This document shows positions 52,743 through 62,033 of a DNA stretch of 64,000 nucleotides, piece by piece (positions within the stretch are counted from its first letter, which is position 1; every line of letters begins with the position of its first letter). The stretch spans positions 62,001 to 126,000 of the forward strand of contig CAZLKF010000002.1 in assembly GCA_964560085.1 (NCBI GenBank), written 5' to 3'. A program made the translations under genes and the position numbers. Under the pieces are notes generated by a model. It saw only the letters and a list, made by a program, of their open reading frames with translations, was not told where the DNA came from and ran no database searches. This DNA comes from RUG11241 sp964560085 (GTDB lineage: Bacteria > Bacillota_I > Bacilli_A > RF39 > UBA660).

Positions 52743-53456
52743 CTATTGTATTTTTCTAGAATTTTTTGACATTCTCCTAATTAATTTTATAGCAATAATA
52801 TACTCAATTAATATAAAGACAACAAAAACTATAAGCACATATGTATTATCGTAAAAATTAGCCAAAAGATCATATATTGTATGTGTAATTGTTGGAATCA
52901 ATATTGCTTTAGATAAGTATATTTTTTTCGCTTTCAAATCACTATTTATCCCGGCTAAACGTGACTTATAGAAATAATAACCCATAAAAGTTCCATCAAT
53001 TACATGCCCGGGAACAGCTGTAAATGCTCTCACTATTGCACTAATAAAATCACCATTTATCGCATATAAGATGTTCTCGAAAGTAGCAAATCCAAGAGCA
53101 ATTAGCATGCTATATAATATTATGTCATAAGTACTATTCAGATTACTATCTTTCCAACCAAATAAAATCATTGCTACCCATTTAGTGACTTCCTCTATTA
53201 AGGCAATCCCTAAAAATATATAAACAAACATTTTACTTAGTGAACTTGTTTCATATTCAATAAAACCTGGCATAATCCAATCAATAATAGAAGATAATAA
53301 TATTGTTGCTATTGCTGCCAAAACACCACTAAAAAACATTTTAATTAATACTTTTTTTGGTTCTTTTTCTTTGTCAAATCTATTTATATAAATCCATAGC
53401 ACGATAGATGGCAAAAATATAATCATTACATATAAAATTTTTTCCAAAGCATTCAT
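52743..53456 (-). CDS. PrsW family intramembrane metalloprotease
   Basis: A 237-aa protein with about seven membrane helices. Family motifs are ALIEEVTKW (EExxK), GFATFENILYA (Glu) and VPGHVIDGTFMGYYFY (His), the putative metal site. B. subtilis PrsW starts cleavage of an anti-sigma factor; no sigma or anti-sigma gene is adjacent. It lies between two tRNA clusters. The ATG lies in AT-rich sequence with a weak upstream AGGG. Confidence 0.88.
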   Translation of the reverse strand: MNALEKILYVMIIFLPSIVLWIYINRFDKEKEPKKVLIKMFFSGVLAAIATILLSSIIDWIMPGFIEYETSSLSKMFVYIFLGIALIEEVTKWVAMILFGWKDSNLNSTYDIILYSMLIALGFATFENILYAINGDFISAIVRAFTAVPGHVIDGTFMGYYFYKSRLAGINSDLKAKKIYLSKAILIPTITHTIYDLLANFYDNTYVLIVFVVFILIEYIIAIKLIRRMSKNSRKIQ

Positions 53457-53534
53457 ATTATCCCTCTCTTATATACTAACATTTTCATATGTTTTATTCA
53501 ATAGAGTTAATTATTGCTTTACAAAATAATTTCA

Positions 53535-53558
53535 CAAAAAAACTTCATGCTTGAAGTT
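53535..53558 (-). terminator. Terminator of the second tRNA cluster
   Basis: The stem AACTTCA/TGAAGTT with a four-base loop is followed by TTTTTTG on the minus strand. Confidence 0.85.
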
Positions 53559-53568
53559 ATTTATTAGT

Positions 53569-53657
53569 TGGTGCCTAAGGCCGGACTTGAACCGGCATGA
53601 GGTATTATCCTCGCAGGATTTTAAGTCCTGTGCGTCTACCTATTCCGCCACTCAGGC
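53569..53657 (-). tRNA. tRNA-Leu (TAA)
   Basis: 89-nt class II tRNA with a variable arm, anticodon loop CTTAAAA, acceptor GCCTGAG/CTTAGGC with a wobble pair, CCA encoded. Confidence 0.97.
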
Positions 53658-53666
53658 AAAAAAAGA

Positions 53667-53742
53667 TGGTGTCCTGTGCGGAACTCGAATCCACGACCCT
53701 TTGATTAAAAGTCAAATGCTCTACCTACTGAGCTAACAGGAC
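53667..53742 (-). tRNA. tRNA-Lys (TTT)
   Basis: Anticodon loop CTTTTAA, acceptor GTCCTGT/ACAGGAC, CCA encoded. Confidence 0.97.
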
Positions 53743-53750
53743 ATAATAAC

Positions 53751-53825
53751 TGGTTGCCTCGGCTAGACTCGAACTAGCGAATGCCACAGTCAAAGTGTGG
53801 TGCCTTACCACTTGGCTACGAGGCA
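53751..53825 (-). tRNA. tRNA-Gln (TTG)
   Basis: Anticodon loop CTTTGAC, acceptor TGCCTCG/CGAGGCA with U1-A72, CCA encoded. Confidence 0.96.
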
Positions 53826-53832
53826 AACAAAA

Positions 53833-53916
53833 TGGTGGAGGGAGGTGGATTTGGACCACCGAACCCGAAAGAACAGATTTACAGTCTGCCGCGTTTGACC
53901 ACTTCGCTATCCCTCC
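53833..53916 (-). tRNA. tRNA-Tyr (GTA)
   Basis: 84-nt class II tRNA, anticodon loop CTGTAAA, acceptor GGAGGGA/TCCCTCC, CCA encoded. Confidence 0.97.
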
Positions 53917-53917
53917 A

Positions 53918-53993
<76 letters not shown>

Positions 53994-53995
53994 GT

Positions 53996-54072
53996 TGGTG
54001 GGCGATATAGGACTCGAACCTATGACCCCCTGCTTGTAAGGCAGGTGCTCTAACCAACTGAGCTAATCGCCC
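53996..54072 (-). tRNA. tRNA-Val (TAC)
   Basis: Anticodon loop CTTACAA, acceptor GGGCGAT/ATCGCCC, CCA encoded. First gene of the second cluster. Confidence 0.97.
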
Positions 54073-54087
54073 TCGTAAACAGTTATA

Positions 54088-54116
54088 AATATATCATTTA
54101 TAAATTTGTTTGTCAA
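54088..54116 (-). promoter_or_regulatory. Promoter of the second tRNA cluster
   Basis: On the minus strand TTGACA (54111-54116), 17 bp, TATATT (54088-54093), with an extended TG. Confidence 0.8.
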
Positions 54117-54148
54117 TACAAATATCACTTTTTTTACACAAGGATTCT

Positions 54149-54505
54149 TTACTTTTTACTAGTTTCCAGCTGTTCATCTATCCAAAATGGTAGTTTATAC
54201 GCCAAAGTTTGGAAACCATTTGCTGTTTCCTCAATCTTTTTTCTTCTTTTAATATTCTCCACATTTCGCTCTAATTTTTTTAATGACAAATTTAAATGGC
54301 ATTGTTCATCGTCAATTCCAATTATCTCAACTTCTATTTCATCACCAATATTTACTATGTCTTTTGGGTTTTTAACAAACTTGCTAGATATTTCGGATAT
54401 ATGGATTAATCCAGTATAATACTCATCAAATGCAACAAATATGCCATAAGATTCAACACCTGTAACAATGCCTTTAACCACATTTCCTTTTTTATATTTT
54501 GCCAT
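54149..54505 (-). CDS. S1 RNA-binding domain protein (YugI/CvfD-like)
   Basis: A 118-aa protein made mainly of one S1 domain (about 1-75: KYKKGNVVKGIVTGVESYGIFVAF, GLIHISEIS, INIGDEIEVEIIGID-like core, LNLSLKKL). A basic helix and short tail follow. Similar proteins (YugI, general stress protein 13, CvfD) bind ribosomes or RNA. GAGGTGTTGCC lies before the ATG. Confidence 0.87.
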   Translation of the reverse strand: MAKYKKGNVVKGIVTGVESYGIFVAFDEYYTGLIHISEISSKFVKNPKDIVNIGDEIEVEIIGIDDEQCHLNLSLKKLERNVENIKRRKKIEETANGFQTLAYKLPFWIDEQLETSKK

Positions 54506-54552
54506 GGCAACACCTCAATAGATATTATAACACTTTTTTTGCATTTTTACAC

Positions 54553-54581
54553 TTTACGATAGATATATTTTATTATATAAT
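54553..54581 (+). promoter_or_regulatory. Promoter of the NifU-like gene
   Basis: TTTACG (54553-54558), 17 bp, TATAAT (54576-54581), just before GGTGATTTTT and the ATG. Confidence 0.7.
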
Positions 54582-54597
54582 ATGTTTGGTGATTTTT

Positions 54598-54825
54598 ATG
54601 AATACAACTGAAAAGATTATTGAAGTTATTAACGAATTGCGTCCATTTTTAATGAATGATGGTGGAAATATTGAATTTATAAAATATGAAAGCAACATTG
54701 TTTATATAAAGTTAACTGGTGCATGCGCAAATTGTCAAATGTTAGACTTAACGCTTAAGGATGGGATAGAATCAGCCTTAAAAGAAGAAATTCCTGAAAT
54801 TTTAGAAGTTGTCAATATTGCTTAA
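54598..54825 (+). CDS. NifU C-terminal-domain protein (Fe-S cluster carrier)
   Basis: A 75-aa stand-alone NifU/Nfu domain that carries or delivers Fe-S clusters. It has LRPFLMNDGGNIEFI and the cluster-binding GACANCQM (Cys43 and Cys46). The ATG follows GGTGATTTTT; the frame extends upstream without a start signal. It overlaps the convergent gene by 24 bp. Other Suf/Isc genes are not in the window. Confidence 0.93.
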   Translation: MNTTEKIIEVINELRPFLMNDGGNIEFIKYESNIVYIKLTGACANCQMLDLTLKDGIESALKEEIPEILEVVNIA

Positions 54826-55698
54826 CCACTCTATATATGGAAGATTAGCATATTTTTGCATCGCAAAATATGTTTTTTTTATTGCATTTTCATATGATTT
54901 AGCTCTTGTTTTTATAATTTTCAAATCATAATTTGATATATCATTGGCAATTAAAGAATCTACAGCATCAAAATAATAACTGGGATATAGTAATCTGGCA
55001 AAGAATGCTGTGTATTCATTATAATTTACATATTTTAAATAATACGAAATCATGTCTTTATCTTCATTAAAAAATAAGCATTTTACATATTCGGCAATAT
55101 CTCTTGTCCTAAAATCAATTGTTAATTCAAAAGGATTAAAAAAATAAATGGCTTTTATATTTTTATTGAATCTCTTGTGAACAAGTGCAAATGGTATCTT
55201 TTTATAATCAATTGAGCTATATAAAGCAATAGAACTTTCAGCCAAACCAATAAAATAGTTAAAATTCTCTAGTGAATCAATATATTTCTTTTCATAGTTG
55301 GCGATAAATTTTTCTAAAGCATCAATTTTATTAGCAATTTTTATTTCAGGACTAATTTTTTCTATTTGTAATCCGTCTATATTAATTGACATTAAAGCAA
55401 TCATTTCTTCATCACACACTTCACGATCCAATATTATCCTTGCATGCATCACCACATATTTTTTATTGTTATGCTCAAATATATAATTGCCATTCTTTGT
55501 CATCATAATTTCATGAAAAAATAAATTGTATTGTTCTAAAAATGCAACAATATAGCTTAATTTTTGAATAGATAATTCATCTACATCAACATTTTGAATA
55601 ATGTAATATTGATTATCATATAAAAAAGAAACTATCTTTCTTCGATAAAACAAATACTTTATTTTATAGCCATAGTTTTCTAAAATTTTTTCTTTCAT
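54802..55698 (-). CDS. Probable CotS-like spore coat protein with degenerate kinase fold
   Basis: A 298-aa protein whose middle (about 165-215) reads FALVHKRFNKNIKAIYFFNPFELTIDFRTRDIAEYVK in parts. It resembles the catalytic and metal-binding loops of the aminoglycoside-phosphotransferase/CotS fold (HGD...N...IDFD...D.A), but the catalytic Asp and Asn are not conserved. Such degenerate kinases are common spore coat components (CotS, YsxE). The assignment is inference; the rest has no clear motif. The start is the ATG after GTGATATC. No other coat gene is adjacent. Confidence 0.55.
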   Translation of the reverse strand: MKEKILENYGYKIKYLFYRRKIVSFLYDNQYYIIQNVDVDELSIQKLSYIVAFLEQYNLFFHEIMMTKNGNYIFEHNNKKYVVMHARIILDREVCDEEMIALMSINIDGLQIEKISPEIKIANKIDALEKFIANYEKKYIDSLENFNYFIGLAESSIALYSSIDYKKIPFALVHKRFNKNIKAIYFFNPFELTIDFRTRDIAEYVKCLFFNEDKDMISYYLKYVNYNEYTAFFARLLYPSYYFDAVDSLIANDISNYDLKIIKTRAKSYENAIKKTYFAMQKYANLPYIEWLSNIDNF

Positions 55699-55724
55699 GA
55701 TATCACAATACAATATATTCTACC

Positions 55725-55754
55725 AAAAAAAAATTAGAAGATTAATTCTAATTT
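55725..55754 (-). terminator. Terminator of the proline-rich protein gene
   Basis: The stem AAATTAGAA/TTCTAATTT, with the TAG stop in one arm, is followed by a T run on the minus strand. Confidence 0.85.
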
Positions 55755-56581
55755 TCATTTAAAATTTCACGAATATCATCAATTTTTATTCTTAATTCAA
55801 TATTCTCGTTAGTTACTTTTTCTAATTCTGCTGTGCAACGTTCCAATTTTGCTTTAACATCATTATACATCGCTTCAAAGTTATTAGTAACTGGCTGTGT
55901 ATAATTATTTGGAGCGACACTTTCCGGAAAAACTGGAGCCATTGGTGGCTCTGGTTGAAAGTCTTGTGTTACTGGATTTTGATATGCATTTGCCGCTGGA
56001 CCATCAAATTCGAATTTTGAATTCGAATATAATGGTGATTCTGGATATGCTGGTGCATTAGGCATTGGCATTTCCGGATATATCGGTGCCATTGGCTCTG
56101 GTTGATTAAATGTTTGATTAGGGTACGGCTGTTGATATGTTGGTGCAGCTGGTGCTTGATAAACCGGTGCTTGATTTACATTATTATTAACTAATGGTTG
56201 ATCAAAATCCTTTTTATTAGCACCTAGCAAATTAACATAAGAATCCATTAATTTAATTATTCTGTGTCCTCTTACATTAACATTCTCTAAATCAGTAGGG
56301 TTTAGATCATTAGCTGATGTACGACCAGTATCACTATTTTCACCAATAATTTTCTTAAATTCACCCTTTAAAACTGACCACTCATTGTCATCACCAATAA
56401 ATTCACCTATTAATGCCTTGGGTGCACCATCAATTTTTGCTACATATAGTTTTACAAATCCTTGCTCATCTTTTTCGTTTAATGTATATACTAAATATTT
56501 TTTACCATAGGCATCAAAATATCTTACAATATCTGCCTCAACTCTTTCACCTGTTGGAAGCATAATTCCTAATTTCGTCAT
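55748..56581 (-). CDS. DUF1292-like protein with Pro/Gln/Asn-rich linker and coiled-coil tail
   Basis: A 277-aa protein without membrane segments. The N-terminus (about 1-65) reads like DUF1292, a small beta domain: LPTGERVEADIVRYFDAYGKKYLVYTL. A low-complexity Pro/Gln/Asn/Tyr region (about 125-225), with repeated AP-x-YQ-like and PMAP units, separates it from a C-terminal coiled coil (about 230-275, KLERCTAELEKVTNENIELRIKIDDI). This suggests a scaffold. The start is the ATG after AGGAGG. Not recognised as a named family. Confidence 0.68.
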   Translation of the reverse strand: MTKLGIMLPTGERVEADIVRYFDAYGKKYLVYTLNEKDEQGFVKLYVAKIDGAPKALIGEFIGDDNEWSVLKGEFKKIIGENSDTGRTSANDLNPTDLENVNVRGHRIIKLMDSYVNLLGANKKDFDQPLVNNNVNQAPVYQAPAAPTYQQPYPNQTFNQPEPMAPIYPEMPMPNAPAYPESPLYSNSKFEFDGPAANAYQNPVTQDFQPEPPMAPVFPESVAPNNYTQPVTNNFEAMYNDVKAKLERCTAELEKVTNENIELRIKIDDIREILNEN

Positions 56582-56629
56582 AAAAAATCCTCCTTTTATT
56601 CTTTTGTACAATACTTTAGTCTACTAATA

Positions 56630-58198
56630 TTATACCAAATAATTATTTTTTTTCAATATGTTTTTAATTTCTTTTAAAAATTTTGAAATATGTTTCTTAG
56701 GTTCTAATATGTAGACTATATTTTTAGTTCTTGTTAAAGCAACATAGTAAAGTCTTCTTTCTTCGAGGATTGTCTTTTCTTCTTTAAAAACGCTTCTTTG
56801 TTTACGATTCGAAGGAAAACCATAATATGTATTAGTATTATTTAAAATAAAAACATAGTCAAAGCCAAGACCTTTAGCTGTATGAACAGTATGATAGAAT
56901 ATTTGCTTACTATTTTGAAAGTATAATTTATCAGCGCACATAATAAAATTCTCATTATCTAGTATTTCATTTATTTCATTATTATATCTTAATAAAAAAG
57001 CAACTTTAACTCCTTCTTTTTCATATATTTTTTTTAATATCTCCACTATCTTCCTTACTTTTTCTTGCCTTGATGTATATTTTACAAAGATAATAGGGTT
57101 TTGTATCGATTTTGATGATTTTAACGCTTTTTTTATCTGATATGATGTTTTCATAACAAATTGCCCTGCTACATCAATAAGTTGTTGGCAATTACGATAT
57201 GTCATTAAAATTTTCAATATCCTAACATCAATAAATTTATTCTGAAAATCTAGAATATTGCTAATGTTTGATGATGCAAAGCTGAAGATTGTTTGCCAAT
57301 CATCACCGACACCCATTAATTTTGCATTCTCCACCTTTAAATATTTGCTAATAAATCGTAATCGTTGATTTGAAATATCCTGATATTCGTCTATTATTAG
57401 ATACTTAAAATTGTACCTATATTTATTTAATAGACAGGCTTCTTCAATTAATTGATCAAAAGTAATGACTTCTTTTTCCTTTTTTAAATACATCTGATAA
57501 TATTTGTAATTAATGTAAAATGTCAAACCCATTAATCTTTTTTTGATTATCTTGTTTTCATAATATTTTTTATTACAATCGTCTTGAAAATCTTCAAACG
57601 CATTAATCAATTTATTGCTAAAACGCTCATTAAAATCTTTAATTTGCACATTATAAAACAAATACAAATATGAAAAAAGTAAAAATTTAGGAAAAAAACT
57701 ATATTTTTGAATTAAATCAGTAAAATCTATTCTTTCGACAATAGTTCTCTTATTATTTAATAGTTTTATAGCAAATTTATGAAAAGTTAAAATATTAATA
57801 TCTATGTTGAAATATCCTTTAATAATTTTACACATTTCTAAAACTGCATAATTTGTATACGAAATTAAACAAATGTCTTGAGGATCTATTCTAAGAATTT
57901 CTATCATAAATCTGATTTTAGCAGCAATTGTTGTTGTTTTACCACTTCCAGCTCCGGCCAATACCAAAATATTTTTGTTTTGAGTTAATATCACTATTTT
58001 CTGATTTATATCCAATTTTATACTCGCGTCAGTAAAACAGAAAAGATTATCAAGATAATTTTTATACTTATATAGAGCTAATAAAATGTAATTAAAATTA
58101 TGACTAATGCGATACTTTTCGTCAAAAAAAGGATTTACAAAATTAAGTAAATCCGCTTTCATGTTAATAAATCTATTGATATCTAAATATTCAACCAT
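56630..58198 (-). CDS. Compact UvrD/Rep-type superfamily 1 DNA helicase
   Basis: The 522-aa ATPase has SF1A motifs: Q-motif region, Walker A LAGAGSGKTTT (about 80-90), motif Ia SYTNYAVLEM, motif II IIDEYQD (about 268-274), motif III GVGDDWQTIFSFA, HTAKGLGFDYVFI (motif V) and LYYVALTRTK (motif VI). It is shorter than UvrD/PcrA (about 700 aa), mainly in the accessory domains. Its start overlaps the upstream SDR gene by 8 bp. Role in repair is likely but undefined. Confidence 0.9.
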   Translation of the reverse strand: MVEYLDINRFINMKADLLNFVNPFFDEKYRISHNFNYILLALYKYKNYLDNLFCFTDASIKLDINQKIVILTQNKNILVLAGAGSGKTTTIAAKIRFMIEILRIDPQDICLISYTNYAVLEMCKIIKGYFNIDINILTFHKFAIKLLNNKRTIVERIDFTDLIQKYSFFPKFLLFSYLYLFYNVQIKDFNERFSNKLINAFEDFQDDCNKKYYENKIIKKRLMGLTFYINYKYYQMYLKKEKEVITFDQLIEEACLLNKYRYNFKYLIIDEYQDISNQRLRFISKYLKVENAKLMGVGDDWQTIFSFASSNISNILDFQNKFIDVRILKILMTYRNCQQLIDVAGQFVMKTSYQIKKALKSSKSIQNPIIFVKYTSRQEKVRKIVEILKKIYEKEGVKVAFLLRYNNEINEILDNENFIMCADKLYFQNSKQIFYHTVHTAKGLGFDYVFILNNTNTYYGFPSNRKQRSVFKEEKTILEERRLYYVALTRTKNIVYILEPKKHISKFLKEIKNILKKNNYLV

Positions 58199-58949
58199 TT
58201 TTTCCTTTTTTCTGCTGATTATAATAATTTATGTGAGTTGTTAATTTACGTGGTAATAACTTTGAAAATATAATTACTAATTTCATTGAAAAGCCTGGAA
58301 TTATTATCATTTTCTTGTTAAACATTTTTTTTATGGCATATTCTGCCACATATTCTTTTGTCAACGACTTAATAGCAAATTGAACTCCTGCTACACTATT
58401 GAACTCTGTGTCAAACGGTCCTGGGCATAGACAACCAACATATATATTTTTTTTATCTTGCTTGATTTCCTCTTGAATTGCTTCTGTTAAATGTAGAACG
58501 TAAGCTTTTGTAGCATAATATGTAGACATTAGTGGACCACTAAAATAAGAGGCTGATGAGGCAACATTTAATATATAGCCACTATTTTTTTCATAAAAAT
58601 CCTTTAAAAATAATTTTGTTAGTGTGTGAACTGTTTTAATATTTAAATCTATCATGTCTAACTCTTTATCTATTTTTGTGCTAACAAATTCACCAAAAAG
58701 GCCAAAACCTGCATTATTGATAAGAATATCAATGTCTTGCTTTTTTACCTTACTATATAATTTCATACAATTAAATGTACTTGACAGGTCTAAGGAGATT
58801 ATTTGAACATCGACATCCAATTGTTCTTTTAATTCCTCTAATCTATCCTTGCGTCTAGCAACTAAAACCAAATCATATCCTTTACTTGCTAAAATACGTG
58901 CCATTTGCATACCAAGGCCTGAGCTGGCACCTGTTATTAATGCTTTCAT
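58191..58949 (-). CDS. Short-chain dehydrogenase/reductase
   Basis: A 252-aa SDR of the YqjQ/DltE-like group: cofactor loop ITGASSGLGMQMA (4-16), NNAGFG, catalytic Ser in NVASSASYF and YYATKAYVL (catalytic Tyr and Lys). A hydrophobic C-terminal segment (about 215-235) suggests membrane association. It overlaps the helicase gene and lies 8 bp after the large surface-protein gene upstream. Substrate unknown. Confidence 0.88.
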   Translation of the reverse strand: MKALITGASSGLGMQMARILASKGYDLVLVARRKDRLEELKEQLDVDVQIISLDLSSTFNCMKLYSKVKKQDIDILINNAGFGLFGEFVSTKIDKELDMIDLNIKTVHTLTKLFLKDFYEKNSGYILNVASSASYFSGPLMSTYYATKAYVLHLTEAIQEEIKQDKKNIYVGCLCPGPFDTEFNSVAGVQFAIKSLTKEYVAEYAIKKMFNKKMIIIPGFSMKLVIIFSKLLPRKLTTHINYYNQQKKGKNG

Positions 58950-58957
58950 AAGCCCTC

Positions 58958-61087
58958 CTATTTCTCAGTGAAATATAATGTGTCAACAATTGCTCTAGAT
59001 CCACCTGTTATTGTTTCCAAGCTTCCATTTTTGCTTTTATACAACAACCCGACTGAACCGCCACCATCCATATTTACGGCTGTTTCACATCCTAATTCTG
59101 TAAGTATTTTCCTTATACCATCAATTGAATAGCCTGTTGTCGTTGAAATTAGGGCAAAATTATTTGTATTTATCTGACACACCATTGTTTTTTTACTAGA
59201 TCCATTTAAGAAAGTTCCTAAAATATTATTATCTACCAATTGTCCATTTTGGAAAATGACAGGTCTAAAAACCCAAGTATTACGATAACCAGAATTGATA
59301 ATCGTTTGAAACAATGATTTTCTTTCACTCTCTGTTAATTTGTTAAAATTAGGATATGCAACTAATTTGCCGGCCGAATCAATGGCATATAATGCGTGAT
59401 TTCGTGCGCGATCCACCGCAGCATCATAATACCAATTTCGAACAACTTGACTATTAGTAATAACCAAAGGTCCTTCTGTCGTTATGTTATATTGATTATT
59501 ATAGGAAATGGAATTCGGTCGCCATGAATTTAAGTCATAAAAACCGCTAGCATTAATTGCAAGTACAATTTTATTATTTAATCCTTTATTAGTTATCTCT
59601 CTAGAAATAATGGAAAATGGAGTTTCTCTTTTCACTCCCCATGCTGCAATAACACCTTTGTTAATTTGATTGTATGGATCTTGAACCCATACTCGTGAGA
59701 TGTAATAGCCACTCCTTTTTTCTATTGAAACTTTTAAACTTGATGATTCATCACTTTTAATTATATTAGCTCCACTAGGTGGTTTTATTTGAGCAAAACT
59801 CCCATCACCTTTTTTGTTGCAACTTATTTCAGCAATATTACCAATTTTATCTTTTACCTTTACTTTTACATTGCTAAACAATCCATCGTATTTATATGTT
59901 GAGGTTGTAGTATAATTTGTTGTACTTAATCCATTATTGTAAGCATAACTAGCAACTCCGCTTTTCGAATCAGTTGCGGAAACAATTACTGTTGTAGTAC
60001 CTTCTGTTAATGTTGCATCACAACTACCGAATGGAATTTCATTATCAATATTATATATGTTTTTCTCTAACAATAATCTATTATTATATTTATCATATAT
60101 GTAGAATTTATATACTCCATTTTTTTCTACATCAAATGTTATAACTCTACTTTCATCTCTTTTACCATCTGGCAAGAGAGTATAAGAATAATCACTACCG
60201 CTTATTGTTAAATATAAAGCGATTGGTCCTTTAGTGTATTTTCCTTCTTCTTCTCCTTCTGAAATAAATTTTGCTTCAATATCTGATACAATAACTCGTC
60301 GTGTAGTTTTTATTTGATCTAAGTTGTATTGAATCGTATACGTGCCAGGAATAGCGGTATTAATATTTTCTTTAACAATTACATTATCAGTAATATTTTC
60401 CCCATTCCTGTCCCTTGCTAAATATCCTGGTTCTATGTAATATTTATTCTTTAACACATAAACCATTTGCTCGCCATAAAGAGTAATTGTCGCTTGTTCA
60501 TAGTTGGCATTATATTCCGAATATAAAACTCTTCTTTTTATCTCTTCCTTACGCTTCCCATTGCTATCACGAACAATATAAGTCACATCATAAATGCCTG
60601 GCGAAGAAGTATATGTGTTTACAACTTCAACCTGATACTGCTTGTTTTTAAGGACATATCCAGGATCAATAAATTCAAGTTCTTTAGTTATAACAAAAGT
60701 ATCGCCAACTAAAGAAATGTATTTACCTTCATTAGTTAATTTTTTTATTTCGTCACTATAAAAATCATTGCATTTTAAATAATCTTCATATTTACCATTG
60801 TTATAATAAATCCCTGTTCCCTTATTACAACCTACCGAAGAATATATGTTTTCTTTTTCCAAATCATACAAGCTGATGAAAGTATTGCTTTTAATATTAA
60901 ACTTTTCCACATATTGCTTGGCTGCATCAATAAATTTCTTTTCAAATCCGTTGGAAAATATATTAAATGTCAATATAATTGCTATAATTGCAATCACAAT
61001 AATTGCTGCCCATAGAAAAACTTTCTTACGTCTTTGTTCATCGTGCATTAATTCATAAATTCTATCTTTCAATTCATCAGTTATCAT
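58958..61087 (-). CDS. Membrane-anchored modular surface protein with phosphodiester glycosidase domain
   Basis: A 709-aa protein with one membrane helix (about 22-45), a small domain ending in YLKCNDFYSDEI, and three DUF5011/Ig-like domains (about 115-430). The C-terminus (about 480-709) is a phosphodiester-glycosidase (NAGPA-type) domain with AINASGFYDL, WVFRPVIFQNGQL and the hallmark NMDGGGSVGL. The first 430 residues follow the same plan as the NlpC/P60 protein at 39096-41078, so the two are scaffold paralogues with exchanged enzymes. Likely substrate: a wall or extracellular polysaccharide phosphodiester. Followed by an SDR and helicase. Confidence 0.85.
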   Translation of the reverse strand: MITDELKDRIYELMHDEQRRKKVFLWAAIIVIAIIAIILTFNIFSNGFEKKFIDAAKQYVEKFNIKSNTFISLYDLEKENIYSSVGCNKGTGIYYNNGKYEDYLKCNDFYSDEIKKLTNEGKYISLVGDTFVITKELEFIDPGYVLKNKQYQVEVVNTYTSSPGIYDVTYIVRDSNGKRKEEIKRRVLYSEYNANYEQATITLYGEQMVYVLKNKYYIEPGYLARDRNGENITDNVIVKENINTAIPGTYTIQYNLDQIKTTRRVIVSDIEAKFISEGEEEGKYTKGPIALYLTISGSDYSYTLLPDGKRDESRVITFDVEKNGVYKFYIYDKYNNRLLLEKNIYNIDNEIPFGSCDATLTEGTTTVIVSATDSKSGVASYAYNNGLSTTNYTTTSTYKYDGLFSNVKVKVKDKIGNIAEISCNKKGDGSFAQIKPPSGANIIKSDESSSLKVSIEKRSGYYISRVWVQDPYNQINKGVIAAWGVKRETPFSIISREITNKGLNNKIVLAINASGFYDLNSWRPNSISYNNQYNITTEGPLVITNSQVVRNWYYDAAVDRARNHALYAIDSAGKLVAYPNFNKLTESERKSLFQTIINSGYRNTWVFRPVIFQNGQLVDNNILGTFLNGSSKKTMVCQINTNNFALISTTTGYSIDGIRKILTELGCETAVNMDGGGSVGLLYKSKNGSLETITGGSRAIVDTLYFTEK

Positions 61088-61148
61088 ATAGATTACTCCC
61101 TAATTATTTTATTCAATTATATTATACAATATTTTTTTCACTTTTCCT

Positions 61149-61173
61149 AAAAAAAAGTTCATATTATGAACTT
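61149..61173 (-). terminator. Terminator after psd
   Basis: The near-palindrome AAGTTCATA/TATGAACTT contains the TAA stop of psd, followed by a T run on the minus strand. Confidence 0.85.
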
Positions 61174-62033
61174 CTTCCTATCTTTTCACCATACTTTACT
61201 CTCGTTTCTATCAAAAGATTTGAGTATTGCATAATGTCGCTATCAATTATGACTTTATTTTCTTCAAATAATAATATTACAGTGGAACCACCAAATTCAA
61301 AATAGCCTTTTTCTTCGCCCTTTTTAAATGAATGAATATTACTGTTTTTGATTTTGCCAACCATTAATGCACCAACTTCAATCTGCACAACATCACCAAA
61401 GTTTTTAGTATGTAATGTTGTATACTCTCGGCTATTTTCGCGATAAACTTTAACTTTTTTCCCAGCAATCGGATTAACTGTATGCAAAACACCTGATATT
61501 TTAACTTCATCATCACATGTGCCATCATCAATAAAACAATAATGATGATAATCTCTAACTGTCAAACGAAAAATAAGGCAATAGCCGTTATTATATTTTT
61601 CAGCAAGTTCATTATTTTTTAACAAGTCAAAAACACTATAAAGGCTTCCCTTCACTCGAAAATGCAAATTCTCGTCTATTCTATAAACTGTTAATAGTGA
61701 ATCAGCACAAGAAATTAAAGCTTTTTTATCTTCACTTATAGGTCTTTTTTCTGGTTTTATTTGACGTGTAAAAAAATCATTAAATGAAGTATAGTCCTTT
61801 TCAATGTATTCTGACATATCAATATTATTTTTTTTTATAAACTTTGGTATTATTTTTGCTGAATTCTTTTTTGAATATCGCAAGCCATTAATTTTTGAAA
61901 TCCCTGGTTTAACTAAAACCAATTTTAAAAATGTCCGTCCAATGAAGTTATTATATAGAATCCTTACAGCTGTTTGATTAGCATCATTCTCGTAGACTAC
62001 CTCTTTTTTTGTATGATCATATATTTGTATCAT
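61164..62033 (-). CDS. psd: Phosphatidylserine decarboxylase
   Basis: Psd makes phosphatidylethanolamine from phosphatidylserine; it is a pyruvoyl enzyme made by self-cleavage. The 289-aa protein has YTSFNDFFTRQIKP, CLIFRLTVRDYHHYCF (family His), and the cleavage site FGGST (248-251; Ser250 becomes pyruvoyl). The ATG overlaps the pssA stop (ATGA), so the two steps of PE synthesis are coupled. Confidence 0.95.
   Translation of the reverse strand: MIQIYDHTKKEVVYENDANQTAVRILYNNFIGRTFLKLVLVKPGISKINGLRYSKKNSAKIIPKFIKKNNIDMSEYIEKDYTSFNDFFTRQIKPEKRPISEDKKALISCADSLLTVYRIDENLHFRVKGSLYSVFDLLKNNELAEKYNNGYCLIFRLTVRDYHHYCFIDDGTCDDEVKISGVLHTVNPIAGKKVKVYRENSREYTTLHTKNFGDVVQIEVGALMVGKIKNSNIHSFKKGEEKGYFEFGGSTVILLFEENKVIIDSDIMQYSNLLIETRVKYGEKIGRSS

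Noticed and set aside
53551..53736. 61-codon open frame over the second tRNA cluster
   Set aside because: It overlaps tRNA-Leu and tRNA-Lys and lacks an SD.
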